64,000 bases of DNA, taken from VFMC01 sp963791635 (GTDB lineage: Bacteria; Actinomycetota; Acidimicrobiia; Acidimicrobiales; Ilumatobacteraceae). Where the stretch lies: contig CAWBTC010000005.1 of the NCBI GenBank assembly GCA_963791635.1, positions 992,001-1,056,000 of the forward strand, in the 5' to 3' direction. The notes beneath the pieces were generated by a model. The model was not told the origin of the DNA, searched no databases, and was given only the letters and a program-made list of their open reading frames with translations. The translations under genes were made by a program, and so were the position numbers. Shown here piece by piece: positions 18,045 through 26,037 of the stretch (the stretch's first letter is position 1; every line of letters begins with the position of its first letter).

Positions 18045-18094
18045 GATCAGTGCCGGATCAGTGCCGGATCAGTGCCGGATCAGTGCCGGATCAG
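18045..18094. repeat. Four tandem copies of an 11-bp unit (GATCAGTGCCG)
   Basis: Four perfect copies at 18045-18088, followed by a partial copy GATCAG. The array covers the end of the acetyltransferase-carrier gene and the gap before the minus-strand start at 18009. On the minus strand each unit contains TGA, so with an 11-bp period stops fall in all three frames. It may act as a stop cassette or simply be a slippage product. Confidence 0.85.
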
Positions 18095-19084
18095 CGCCCG
18101 CCGTCGCGCGGCCCGGCGTTGCGCGGACAACATCGCCGGGCTGGTCGTGTGCCGACCACCGAAGTGCTCGGCGAGCGCGGCGACGCTGGGGTACTCGAAC
18201 AGGTCGAGCGGCCCGGCCGAGAGCCCCAACTGGTCGCGCAACTGCTGGCCGAGCCGAACCGCGAGCAGCGACGTGCCACCGATGTCGAAGAAGTTCGCGG
18301 TGCGCGCCACCTCGCGTCGCTCCAGTACCTCGCACATCACCTCGGCGATGTCGGACGCCAACAGGTCTCGATCGTGATCGACGATGTCATCCTGGCCCGC
18401 TGCCGTGCTCGGCGACCCATGGTGGTTCGACGCTGTCGACGCTGTCGATGGAGGTCGAACGATCGTTGCCGGCACCCCGAGCGCAGTCGCGCCGGCCGGG
18501 ACATCGCTCACGACCAGGGTGTTGCCCGCGATCGTCGCCCCGTCACCGATGCTCAGATCCGGAAGGATGCTCGCGTTGGAGCCGACGTACACCCGCTCGC
18601 CCACTCTCACCCGCGCATTGATGACCGCATTCGGGGCGATGATGCACCCTTGTCCCAGGTGCGTCCCGTGACCGACGACAGCCCCCGTCAGCACCACGCA
18701 CGAGGTCGCAATGGTGCTCTCGGCGCCGATCGACGCATTGGCGTAGATCGTCACATCGTCGTGGATCCGTGCGCCGAACAGCTCGACCTCAGGGTGGATG
18801 AGCGAGGCGAACGGGATGCGGTACGTGGCAATCTTCTCGCGTGCGGCCGCCCGGCCCACGGTGGTTCGCGTGACGAGGTCGACCACCTCGTCCGTCGTCG
18901 GATCAGCGTCGAGCAGCCGGTCGAAGCCGCCGATGATGGGGACCCCGAGCCGATCCGACCCATGTTTGGCGACGTCGTCGTCGAGCAGGACGATCCGACC
19001 CCACCGTCGGCTCACCCGATCGACCAAGAGGGCGAGGCGCACGCCTTCGCCGTTCCCGGCGCCGCACAGGTAGAGCGTGCTCAC
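18080..19084 (-). CDS. NeuD/PglD-like acyltransferase fused to a C-terminal acyl/peptidyl carrier domain
   Basis: 334 residues. Residues 1-205 match the NeuD/PglD sugar O-acetyltransferase family: a Rossmann-like start YLCGAGNGEG, then a left-handed beta-helix of hexapeptide repeats (VTIYANASIGAESTI through VVGHGTHLGQG to LGVPATI), with His in VVGHG the likely base. Residues 240-310 are a PP-binding carrier domain: FFDIGGTSLLAVRLGQQL, with Ser272 as the phosphopantetheine site in GGTSLL. Linker 206-240 is polar. This fusion is unusual; the carrier may hold an acyl or aminoacyl substrate for the transferase. The GTG start overlaps the radical SAM gene's stop, so the two are coupled. Confidence 0.75.
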   Translation of the reverse strand: MSTLYLCGAGNGEGVRLALLVDRVSRRWGRIVLLDDDVAKHGSDRLGVPIIGGFDRLLDADPTTDEVVDLVTRTTVGRAAAREKIATYRIPFASLIHPEVELFGARIHDDVTIYANASIGAESTIATSCVVLTGAVVGHGTHLGQGCIIAPNAVINARVRVGERVYVGSNASILPDLSIGDGATIAGNTLVVSDVPAGATALGVPATIVRPPSTASTASNHHGSPSTAAGQDDIVDHDRDLLASDIAEVMCEVLERREVARTANFFDIGGTSLLAVRLGQQLRDQLGLSAGPLDLFEYPSVAALAEHFGGRHTTSPAMLSAQRRAARRRALIRH

Positions 19085-20064
19085 CGAGCAGCAGGATTCG
19101 AGATGGGTTGCCACGTCGGTTCCACCGGCACATGGGCCTGGTTCGGGCGGAGCCGTTCGGCGGCGCCGGTCATCCAATCGGTGCACGTGTGGCACCGTTC
19201 GGGAAGGGCATCCCAGTCGTGCTGGAGGTGCATCTCCCGGTACGGGCCGAGCTGCGCCCACAGGTCGGCCAGGGACGCCTGCCACACGTTGCCGACGCCC
19301 TCGTCACCTTCGGTGTCGCCGGGACAGCGCGGCACTCGGCCATCCCAGAACACGTGCATCATCGTGATCGCCCACGGGCACGGGATCCGGTTGGCATGGG
19401 ATGCTTCGAGGCCGGTTTCGAGCTGGCCGCCCCAGCTGAGCTGGCGACGGACCTTGACGACAGCGTTTCGTGCCAACCAGTGGGCCTTGTAGGCCTCCAC
19501 CTCACCCGCGTTGTCGTCCATCACGACGAACTGGACCTGGACCGCCATGTCGCTGCCGCGCCGATCGCGCTCGGCCAGGAATCGCTCGACGTTGCCGTAC
19601 ACGACATCGCGATCGGCCCCCACCCGGTACTTCTCGAACGACTCCTTCGAGAAGCCATCGACCCCGAACACGATCAGATGGGCACCCGACTCGAGGATCG
19701 AATCGTCGAGATCGGGTGTCAGCAACATCCCGTTGGTGTTGATGTTCAGCGACTGCAGACCCACCGACCGCCCGTAGTGCAGGCAGTCGACCAGGAGCTC
19801 AGGCTCCAACAACGGCTCGCCACAGAAGGAGAACCAACACTCGGTGCGGGGTGAGATCGCCGCGATCTCGTCGGCGCACCTGGTCCACAGCGGGAAGGGC
19901 ATCACGCCCTTCGGACGCTTCATGTTCGGGTGGTGGCACATCGAACACGCCAGGTTGCACTCCGCGCACAGCTCCACCGCGAACTTCTTCGGGAACGGGA
20001 ACCGGTCGAGCGTCGCTGCAATCCGCTCGAGATCACTGCCAGCCGTCAGTCCGTGCGCCGCCAT
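19081..20064 (-). CDS. Radical SAM/SPASM enzyme
   Basis: 327 residues. Cys36, Cys40 and Cys43 in CAECNLACSMC give the CxxxCxxC [4Fe-4S] cluster motif that binds S-adenosylmethionine. The TIM-barrel core follows (FSFCGEPLLEPELL, NINTNGML). The C-terminal region has a SPASM-like arrangement (CPWAITMMHVFWDGRVPRCP, then CHTCTDW) with Cys for auxiliary clusters. Such enzymes modify peptides, sugars or other small molecules by radical chemistry; the substrate is not clear. It is coupled to the acetyltransferase-carrier gene, so the two probably act on the same product. A divergent MFS transporter gene suggests export of that product. Confidence 0.85.
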   Translation of the reverse strand: MAAHGLTAGSDLERIAATLDRFPFPKKFAVELCAECNLACSMCHHPNMKRPKGVMPFPLWTRCADEIAAISPRTECWFSFCGEPLLEPELLVDCLHYGRSVGLQSLNINTNGMLLTPDLDDSILESGAHLIVFGVDGFSKESFEKYRVGADRDVVYGNVERFLAERDRRGSDMAVQVQFVVMDDNAGEVEAYKAHWLARNAVVKVRRQLSWGGQLETGLEASHANRIPCPWAITMMHVFWDGRVPRCPGDTEGDEGVGNVWQASLADLWAQLGPYREMHLQHDWDALPERCHTCTDWMTGAAERLRPNQAHVPVEPTWQPISNPAAR

Positions 20065-20204
20065 CGCCGCCGCCTTTCATCCAGGTATCGCCGTTCACGA
20101 TCCACTCCGCCCTCGCCCCTGCACAGAGTCCAACGTCACCTCGAAGGAACGGGACGAGAAGGAAGGGACGAGTCGGGACGAACGTCACGTCCGTGCACCG
20201 CTCG

Positions 20205-21425
20205 ATGAACACGACGGACGCGGCTGTACCGGTACTGTCGGACACCGTGCACGAGCGGAACGGGATCTGGGATCGGCTCACGGTCACGTGCGCACTGTCG
20301 TTCTGCGTGCTGGTCGCCGGGCTCAGTGTCGGCATCGTGCTCGGTGAGCTGCGCGACGAACTGGGCATCTCCGGCGTCGTCGCTGCAGCGCACGGGTCCG
20401 CGTTCGGCATCGGCATGATCGTGCTCGGAGCATTCGGCTCGGGCTTGGTCTCGCGCATCGGCCGTCCGAACGCCTTCTGGGGCTCGTGTGCGATCGTCAC
20501 GGCCGGCATCGTCATGCTCTGCATCGGTCACGCCTGGCCGGTCACGTTGGTCGGCTCATCACTGGCCGGTGTCGCCTGCTCGATGTTGGTGCTGCTGATG
20601 CCGGGCATCATCGCCGACCACCACGGTCACAACCGCGCAGCCGCCTATGCCGCGGTCAACGCCGTCCCCGGCCTCGCCGGCATCGCCTTCTCGCTCGTCG
20701 TCGGCGCCGTGATCAGCGCCGGGGGCAGTTGGCGCTGGCCCTATGCGCTGCTCACGCTCGCGATCGGCGCAAGCGTGGCGATCGTCGGTCGAAAGGCCAC
20801 GATTCCCACCTCGGCGCTGCCCCCTGTGAAGGTGCTCCCGCTGTTTCGCGACCGCGACATCACCGTGCCCTGGCTCCACACGACCCATGCGGTTCTCGTC
20901 GAGTTCCCGGTCGGCATCTGGGCGGTCGTGTACCTCAAAGAGGTCGGTGGCGCCTCCAGCGGACTCGCCGCAAGCCTCGGTGCCATCTGGGGCCTGTTCC
21001 TGTTCGTCACCCGGATGGGGCTCCCGCGGATCGTCACGGTCTTCGGTCCCTGGACACGCTCGATCGGCTTCGCCACCTCGGCCGCCGGCGCGCTCGTGAT
21101 GTGGGCCGGTCCGGGCCTGTTGATCAGAGCGCTCGGGCTCACCATGGTCGCGATCGGCGCCGGCGTGCTCTACCCGCTCGCGGTCGACGGCCTGTACGCA
21201 CGGGGCGGCTCCGATTCGGTCACCTTGGGTTTCGTCACCGCCCTTGCATCAGGGGTGGGCGTCACGATCGGGCCGCTGCTGCTCGGCGTACTTGCCGACG
21301 CCGTCGGGCTCCGCAACGCCCTGCTGTTCGTCCCGATCCTTGCGGCACTCGGCATCTACACCGCACGCCCGGTGGCGCACTTTGAGGCGAGCACCGCCGC
21401 TGAGCTGGTCTCCAACCGGGTCTGA
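20205..21425 (+). CDS. MFS transporter
   Basis: 406 residues with about twelve hydrophobic segments. The first (LSFCVLVAGLSVGIVLGELR) follows a short polar N-terminus, a loop RIGRPNAFWGSC sits between segments 2 and 3, and a large central loop is visible around residues 195-210. This is a major-facilitator permease of unknown substrate. The ATG at 20205 was chosen because the translated stretch upstream is low-quality. It diverges from the radical SAM gene with a 140-bp promoter region between them. Its stop is 22 bp from the convergent Gfo/Idh gene. Confidence 0.8.
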   Translation: MNTTDAAVPVLSDTVHERNGIWDRLTVTCALSFCVLVAGLSVGIVLGELRDELGISGVVAAAHGSAFGIGMIVLGAFGSGLVSRIGRPNAFWGSCAIVTAGIVMLCIGHAWPVTLVGSSLAGVACSMLVLLMPGIIADHHGHNRAAAYAAVNAVPGLAGIAFSLVVGAVISAGGSWRWPYALLTLAIGASVAIVGRKATIPTSALPPVKVLPLFRDRDITVPWLHTTHAVLVEFPVGIWAVVYLKEVGGASSGLAASLGAIWGLFLFVTRMGLPRIVTVFGPWTRSIGFATSAAGALVMWAGPGLLIRALGLTMVAIGAGVLYPLAVDGLYARGGSDSVTLGFVTALASGVGVTIGPLLLGVLADAVGLRNALLFVPILAALGIYTARPVAHFEASTAAELVSNRV

Positions 21426-21447
21426 GGCCAGAACGAGCGCTGCGACC

Positions 21448-22389
21448 TCAGGCTGACGCGTGGTGCAACGCCTCGATCCAACGCGCCAGCAGCCGGCTCT
21501 CCTTGTCGCCCCAACGGGGTGCCGCGTCGTGCTGCACGACGCGGGCGAACTGATCGAGCATCTCGCCGTAGGCATCGGCGCCAGCGGCAGGCAACGAGAG
21601 CACGGACCCGTCGAGCTGCAGCACATCGACCGTGCTGTCATGTGCAGGACCGGGCGCGAACCAGTCGGGAATCGTGATCTGTCCGTTCGTTCCACTCAAG
21701 ATGTACGAACGCCCGGAGACGGACTCGAACGACACCTCACAGGTCGCGGCGAAACCCTCACCGAGATCGAGCCAGCCCGACAGCGACACGTCGACACCGT
21801 GCACGTTGCGCACGGCCGTGGCTGCCACGCACCGAGGCTCGCGCGGCGCGACGAGCAGCGCCGGGCCGAGGCAGTAGATGCCGACGTCGAACAGCGCACC
21901 GCCGCCGCGCTCGTCGAAACGGTGATCGTTCGGTCGGTCGAGCGGGAACGAGAACGCGCCACGCGAGAATCGAAGGGCACCCAGCTCGGTGCGCGCCACC
22001 TCGAGCAGGAGCTGATTGCGCGGATGGTGCGGCCACATGTACGCCTCGACCAGCACACGGTTCGCCGACTCGGCGGCGTCGTACACCTCGTCGGTGTCGA
22101 CCGCCGACATCGTCAGTGGCTTCTCGCACAGCACGTGCTTTCCCGCCTCGAGAGCGGCCAGGATCCACTTCTTGTGTCCGGCATTGGGGAGTGGGATGTA
22201 GACCGCATCAACATCGGACCGCTGCAACAGCTCTGCATACGGCGCCTCCGACCCATCCGTGGTGCGGCTCGCTTCTGCGACGACCTCGTGGCCGTCCCGA
22301 GCCTGCATCGGCGGCAGCACCCTGTCGCGGTAGATGCGCGACGACGCGCCGATCACGCCCCACCGGAGCACGCCGACCGGTTCAGCCAT
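21448..22389 (-). CDS. Gfo/Idh/MocA family oxidoreductase
   Basis: 313 residues. The N-terminal Rossmann fold has WGVIGASSRI at 10-19 (NAD(P)-binding) and the hallmark EKP at 89-91 in HVLCEKPLT, the conserved Lys being catalytic. The C-terminal half contains GGGALFDVGIYCLG, as expected. Such enzymes oxidise or reduce sugars and inositols, using NAD(P). It overlaps the aldehyde dehydrogenase gene upstream by 8 bp, so they form an operon and may act in sequence on one substrate. Confidence 0.9.
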   Translation of the reverse strand: MAEPVGVLRWGVIGASSRIYRDRVLPPMQARDGHEVVAEASRTTDGSEAPYAELLQRSDVDAVYIPLPNAGHKKWILAALEAGKHVLCEKPLTMSAVDTDEVYDAAESANRVLVEAYMWPHHPRNQLLLEVARTELGALRFSRGAFSFPLDRPNDHRFDERGGGALFDVGIYCLGPALLVAPREPRCVAATAVRNVHGVDVSLSGWLDLGEGFAATCEVSFESVSGRSYILSGTNGQITIPDWFAPGPAHDSTVDVLQLDGSVLSLPAAGADAYGEMLDQFARVVQHDAAPRWGDKESRLLARWIEALHHASA

Positions 22390-23780
22390 TGATGACGACC
22401 ATCCTGATCTCGGTCATCTCCTTGATCGTGTACGCAGGCCCCTCACGAGTGTTGCCGCTGTCACGCAGACCGCCGTACGGCTGCTGGTCGGCGCGCCACG
22501 TCGGCACCTCGTTCACCAGCACCCCACCGAAGTCGAGGGCGCGTACGGCCCGCATCGCCTTGGTGATGTCGCACGTGAAGATCGCCGCCTGGAGGCCGTA
22601 CTCGGTGTCGTTGGCGATCGCGATCGCCTCGTCGAGGGTGTCGTAGGCGGTGACGGTCACGACGGGGCCGAAGACCTCCTTCGCGCAGACCTTCATGTCG
22701 GGCGTGGCGCCGGCGATCACCGTCGGCAGCAGCACGCCGTCGTCTTGCCGACGGCCGCCCGTCGCAATCGTCGCACCAGCCGCAGCGGCCTCCTTCACCC
22801 ACTCCTCCACACGGTCGCGTTCGCCTACAGAGATCAGCGCGGACACATCGGTGGCCTCATCCATCGGGTCGCCGACCACGAGGGTCTTCACGTGATCGAC
22901 GAGGGTGGTGGTGAAGTCATCGGCGATGCTGCGGTGCACCAGGACGCGCTGCGTGCTGATGCAACTCTGCCCCGCATGGCTGAAGCCGGCCACCTTGATC
23001 TTTGCCGCCGCCGTGCGCCAGTCGCCGTCGGCCTCGATGATCACCGGTGCGTTGTTGCCGAGTTCGAGCCCGACCCGCTTGCGGGCAGCACGGGCGCGGA
23101 TGCCCCATCCCACCTCGGGCGACCCGGTGAAGGTGATGAGCGCGACGTCGGGATGATCGACGATTGCGTTGCCGACCGTGCTGCCGCCGCCGGTGACCAC
23201 CTGGAGGTAGTCCTCGGGGAGGCCGCACTCCTCGATGAGCATCTGGGCGAGCCGCAGCGAGCTGAACGGGGTCTGGCTGGCGGGCTTGAGCACCACCGGG
23301 CAGCCTGCTGCGATGGCCGGGCCGACCTTGTGGGCGACGAGGTTCAACGGGAAGTTGAACGGCGCGATGGCGCCGACCACACCGATCGGCACGCGCAGGG
23401 TGAAACCGATCTTCCCCTCGCCCGCCGAGATGGCGTCGAGCGGGATCATGTCGCCGCGCGAGCTTGCGAGCCTCGGCCGCGGAGAACAGGAACGTGCCCA
23501 CGGCACGCTCGGCCTCCACCCGAGCCGTCTTGATCGGCTTCGCAGCCTCCTTGGCGATGATCTCGGCGAACTCGTCGCGGCGCACCGTGAGCCGCTGCGC
23601 GGCAAGATCGAGGATCTGAGCCCGCTGCCACAGCGGCATCACACCTCGCGCGAGGGCGGCCTTGGCGGTCGCGACGGCACGGTCGACGTCGGCCGTGGTC
23701 TGGCTGGCGATCTCACCGATCACGCTGCCGTCGTACGGCGATCGAACGGTGATGGTTCCAGGATTCGTGGAGTCGGCCAT
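22382..23780 (-). CDS. NAD(P)-dependent aldehyde dehydrogenase (one frame break)
   Basis: Read from ATG 23780, about 466 residues. The conserved blocks are APFNFPLNLVAHKVGPA, then TFTGSPEVGW, ELGNNAPVII with catalytic Glu, GFSHAGQSCISTQR with catalytic Cys, and KEVFGPVV near the C-terminus: all the ALDH-superfamily motifs. One extra base near 23460 (in a GCGCGG run) splits it after ARKLA; it continues GDMIPLDA. It oxidises an aldehyde to the acid, or forms an acyl-CoA. Its position before a Gfo/Idh gene suggests sugar or polyol oxidation. It is divergent from the phosphodiesterase gene, 35 bp apart. Confidence 0.9.
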
Positions 23781-23815
23781 GGCGGCCGAGGCTAACGCGC
23801 GCTACAACTCTGCCC

Positions 23816-24568
23816 ATGCCGACGACCAGCCATCCGTTCCTCGAGTGGGACGGCCCGATCGCGTTCGCCCATCGCGGCGGCGCGAGCGATGCGCCCGAGA
23901 ACACGATGCCGGCATTCGAGTACGCCGTCGGACTCGGCTATCGCTATGTCGAGACCGACGTGCAGGTGACCGCTGACGGCGTGTTGGTGGCGTTCCACGA
24001 CGACGACCTCCAACGAGCATGCGACCGCCCGGGCCGGATCAGTGAGCTCCCCTGGCAGCAGGTGAGCCAGGCCAGGGTTCGAGGCGAGGCGCCGATTCCG
24101 CTGCTCGAGGACATCCTCGGTACGTGGCCCGAACTGCGCGTGAACATCGACTGCAAGAGCGATGGTGCGGTGCGGGCGCTCGTCTCGGTCCTGAAGCGGC
24201 ACGGTGCGCTCGATCGCGTCTGCGTCGGCGCGTTCAGTGACCGACGGGTGACCAGGCTGCGTGCAGAGCTCGGCGACGCACTGTGCACGGCGCTCGGCCC
24301 CAGGGGCGTGGCCTCGTTGCGTTTCGGCCGGCCGCGCACGCTCCCTGCGATGACTGCGCAGGTTCCCGTCACCCGCGGCCGGTTGACGGTGACCGATCAA
24401 CGGTTCGTCGAGCGGGCGCACGCCGTCGGGATCCATGTGCACGTGTGGACGATCGACGACCCGGACGAGATGGAGCGACTGCTCGACCTCGGAGTCGACG
24501 GGATCATGACGGATCGGCCGGCGGTGCTGCGTGAGGTGCTGGAACGGCGCGAGCACTGGCGTGCGTGA
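23816..24568 (+). CDS. Glycerophosphodiester phosphodiesterase
   Basis: 250 residues, the full length of a one-domain GDPD. The motif FAHRGGASDAPENT has the active-site His19-Arg20 and Glu near 28; YRYVETDVQVTADGVLVAFHDD carries the metal-binding Glu/Asp and the second catalytic His. HVWTIDDPDEMERLLDLGVD near the C-terminus is the other conserved segment. It hydrolyses glycerophosphodiesters to glycerol 3-phosphate and an alcohol. There is no signal peptide, so it acts in the cytoplasm. Its 3' end overlaps the convergent membrane gene by 65 bp. Confidence 0.88.
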   Translation: MPTTSHPFLEWDGPIAFAHRGGASDAPENTMPAFEYAVGLGYRYVETDVQVTADGVLVAFHDDDLQRACDRPGRISELPWQQVSQARVRGEAPIPLLEDILGTWPELRVNIDCKSDGAVRALVSVLKRHGALDRVCVGAFSDRRVTRLRAELGDALCTALGPRGVASLRFGRPRTLPAMTAQVPVTRGRLTVTDQRFVERAHAVGIHVHVWTIDDPDEMERLLDLGVDGIMTDRPAVLREVLERREHWRA

Positions 24569-24986
24569 ACACCATCCAGCCTGCTGTGACCAGGAACACC
24601 GCGCTGGCGACGGCGCACACCATCGGTCCCGGGCCCAGCGTGACCGGGGTGTCTTTCGACCGGGCTGCCAGCGCGCCGCCGACCCCACCGGCGTAGACCA
24701 CGGCGACGACTGCTGCTGCGAGGGAGGCAGCCCAGCGCTGCCACCATGCGAGCACGACGGCCAGCGTCACCACGAGCGGCACGAGTGGCCACCACCGCAC
24801 GAGGGCGGAGATCGGACCGTCAGGTGCGATGTCGAGCCGGTCGAGCAGGCCGAGCAGTTCGTAGCTCGAACGCGAGGTGCTCCCCGATCGCAACCACGGC
24901 AGGAACGTCGACAGCACCACGACAGCGCCGGCCATCGTGTACCCGACCAGCGCCGACGGACGGTGTCGCACCAGGCGTCGGATCAC
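24504..24986 (-). CDS. Small membrane protein, 160 aa
   Basis: Four hydrophobic segments (about residues 13-31, 67-85, 87-104 and 123-141) and a Pro-rich polar tail (AVPAPHAAPPADPS). No recognised family. Overlapping the end of the phosphodiesterase by 65 bp suggests the true stop may be slightly different, or that the tail is dispensable. Function unknown. Confidence 0.6.
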   Translation of the reverse strand: MIRRLVRHRPSALVGYTMAGAVVVLSTFLPWLRSGSTSRSSYELLGLLDRLDIAPDGPISALVRWWPLVPLVVTLAVVLAWWQRWAASLAAAVVAVVYAGGVGGALAARSKDTPVTLGPGPMVCAVASAVFLVTAGWMVFTHASARAVPAPHAAPPADPS

Positions 24987-25047
24987 TTCGCCAGTGTACG
25001 GTCATGGCGTTCCTGACGTTCGACGTCGCCGGGGTGACACGCAGTCC

Positions 25048-25929
25048 TCAGCCGAGGGTGTCGAACACCCACTCCTGGCCGGCGGGGACGAACACGAAGT
25101 CGAACGTATCGGTGTTGCCGAACTCGAGATCGTGCTCGATGCTCGGCACTTCCTTGACCGAGCCCGAGCGCTCCAGCTTGCCGATCCGGTAACCCTCGGC
25201 CCCCAGGTAGGTGGTCATCGCTCGTGCCCGATGGAGCAGCGTTGCCACAGACACCGACGCGACGGTGATGCCCTCCGCATCGCGCTCGGGAAGGATCTCG
25301 CAGACCATCAGCGGGTGGTGCTGCTCGATCGTGCCTGCGAAGCCGCGCACGACTTCGAGCTCGGCGCCCTCGACGTCGATCTTCAGGACAGAGATCGCAG
25401 ACACGCCCAACAGCTCGAGTGCGTCGTCGCCCCGCCACACCGGAACCACCTGGCTGGCGATGAAGTCGTGACGACCCGACTCCACGACGAGTGTTGCCGT
25501 GGGGTCGTCACCCGGCCAACGCATGTGCAGCTGCAGCAGGTCGGTGCGCTCGTGGAGTCCCACCGGCACGAGCGTGCAGCCCTCGAAGCCGTTGAGGTCG
25601 ATCAGTTTGCCCGTGTAGTAGTTGCACGACGGGTTGGGCTCGAAGCCCACGTATTCGCGGGCGCGGTCGAAGCCCTTGACCTTCACCAAGGTCTGGCCGC
25701 TGTTGACGCCCACATCGACGAACGTGCCCGGGAGACGACGGAACGCCTCGACGAACAGCCTGTCGAGGTGCAACTCGCGACCGTGCTTCATCTCGCGCAG
25801 GTTCTGCCTCCCCAACTTGCCGAGTTGCGGGACGCGAACGCCCTTGGGATCGCGCAACCGAAAGCTCGTGTTCACGAAGCGCAGCAGGCGGCTCCTGATG
25901 AGGAGCTCGCCGAAGACGAAGTGGCGCAT
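25048..25929 (-). CDS. FkbM-family methyltransferase
   Basis: 293 residues. The SAM-binding motif FVDVGVNSGQT is at residues 70-80, VGFEPNPSCN follows as the acidic-loop strand, and VLKIDVEGAELEVV near 195 is the family-diagnostic segment. FkbM methyltransferases O-methylate sugars or polyketide-like products. Start ATG at 25929 fits the domain start. It diverges from the gamma-glutamyltransferase gene; the 108-bp space holds phased repeats. The substrate may be an envelope glycan, given the many envelope genes nearby, but that is speculative. Confidence 0.85.
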   Translation of the reverse strand: MRHFVFGELLIRSRLLRFVNTSFRLRDPKGVRVPQLGKLGRQNLREMKHGRELHLDRLFVEAFRRLPGTFVDVGVNSGQTLVKVKGFDRAREYVGFEPNPSCNYYTGKLIDLNGFEGCTLVPVGLHERTDLLQLHMRWPGDDPTATLVVESGRHDFIASQVVPVWRGDDALELLGVSAISVLKIDVEGAELEVVRGFAGTIEQHHPLMVCEILPERDAEGITVASVSVATLLHRARAMTTYLGAEGYRIGKLERSGSVKEVPSIEHDLEFGNTDTFDFVFVPAGQEWVFDTLG

Positions 25930-25956
25930 CGACGCGCACGGTATCGCACTGCCCGC

Positions 25957-26020
25957 GGTCGCCTGTCGATGGTCGCCTGTCGATCCCATTCGATCCCCTT
26001 CGATCCGATTCGATCCCCTT
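25957..26020. repeat. Phased repeats between divergent genes
   Basis: Two tandem 14-bp copies of GGTCGCCTGTCGAT (25957-25970 and 25971-25984) run into four 10-bp copies of CGATCCNNTT (25981-26020). A 10-bp period puts one copy on each helical turn, on the same DNA face. The array ends 18 bp before the gamma-glutamyltransferase start, so regulator binding is plausible. Confidence 0.7.
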
Positions 26021-26037
26021 CGATTCATCGCACGCTT

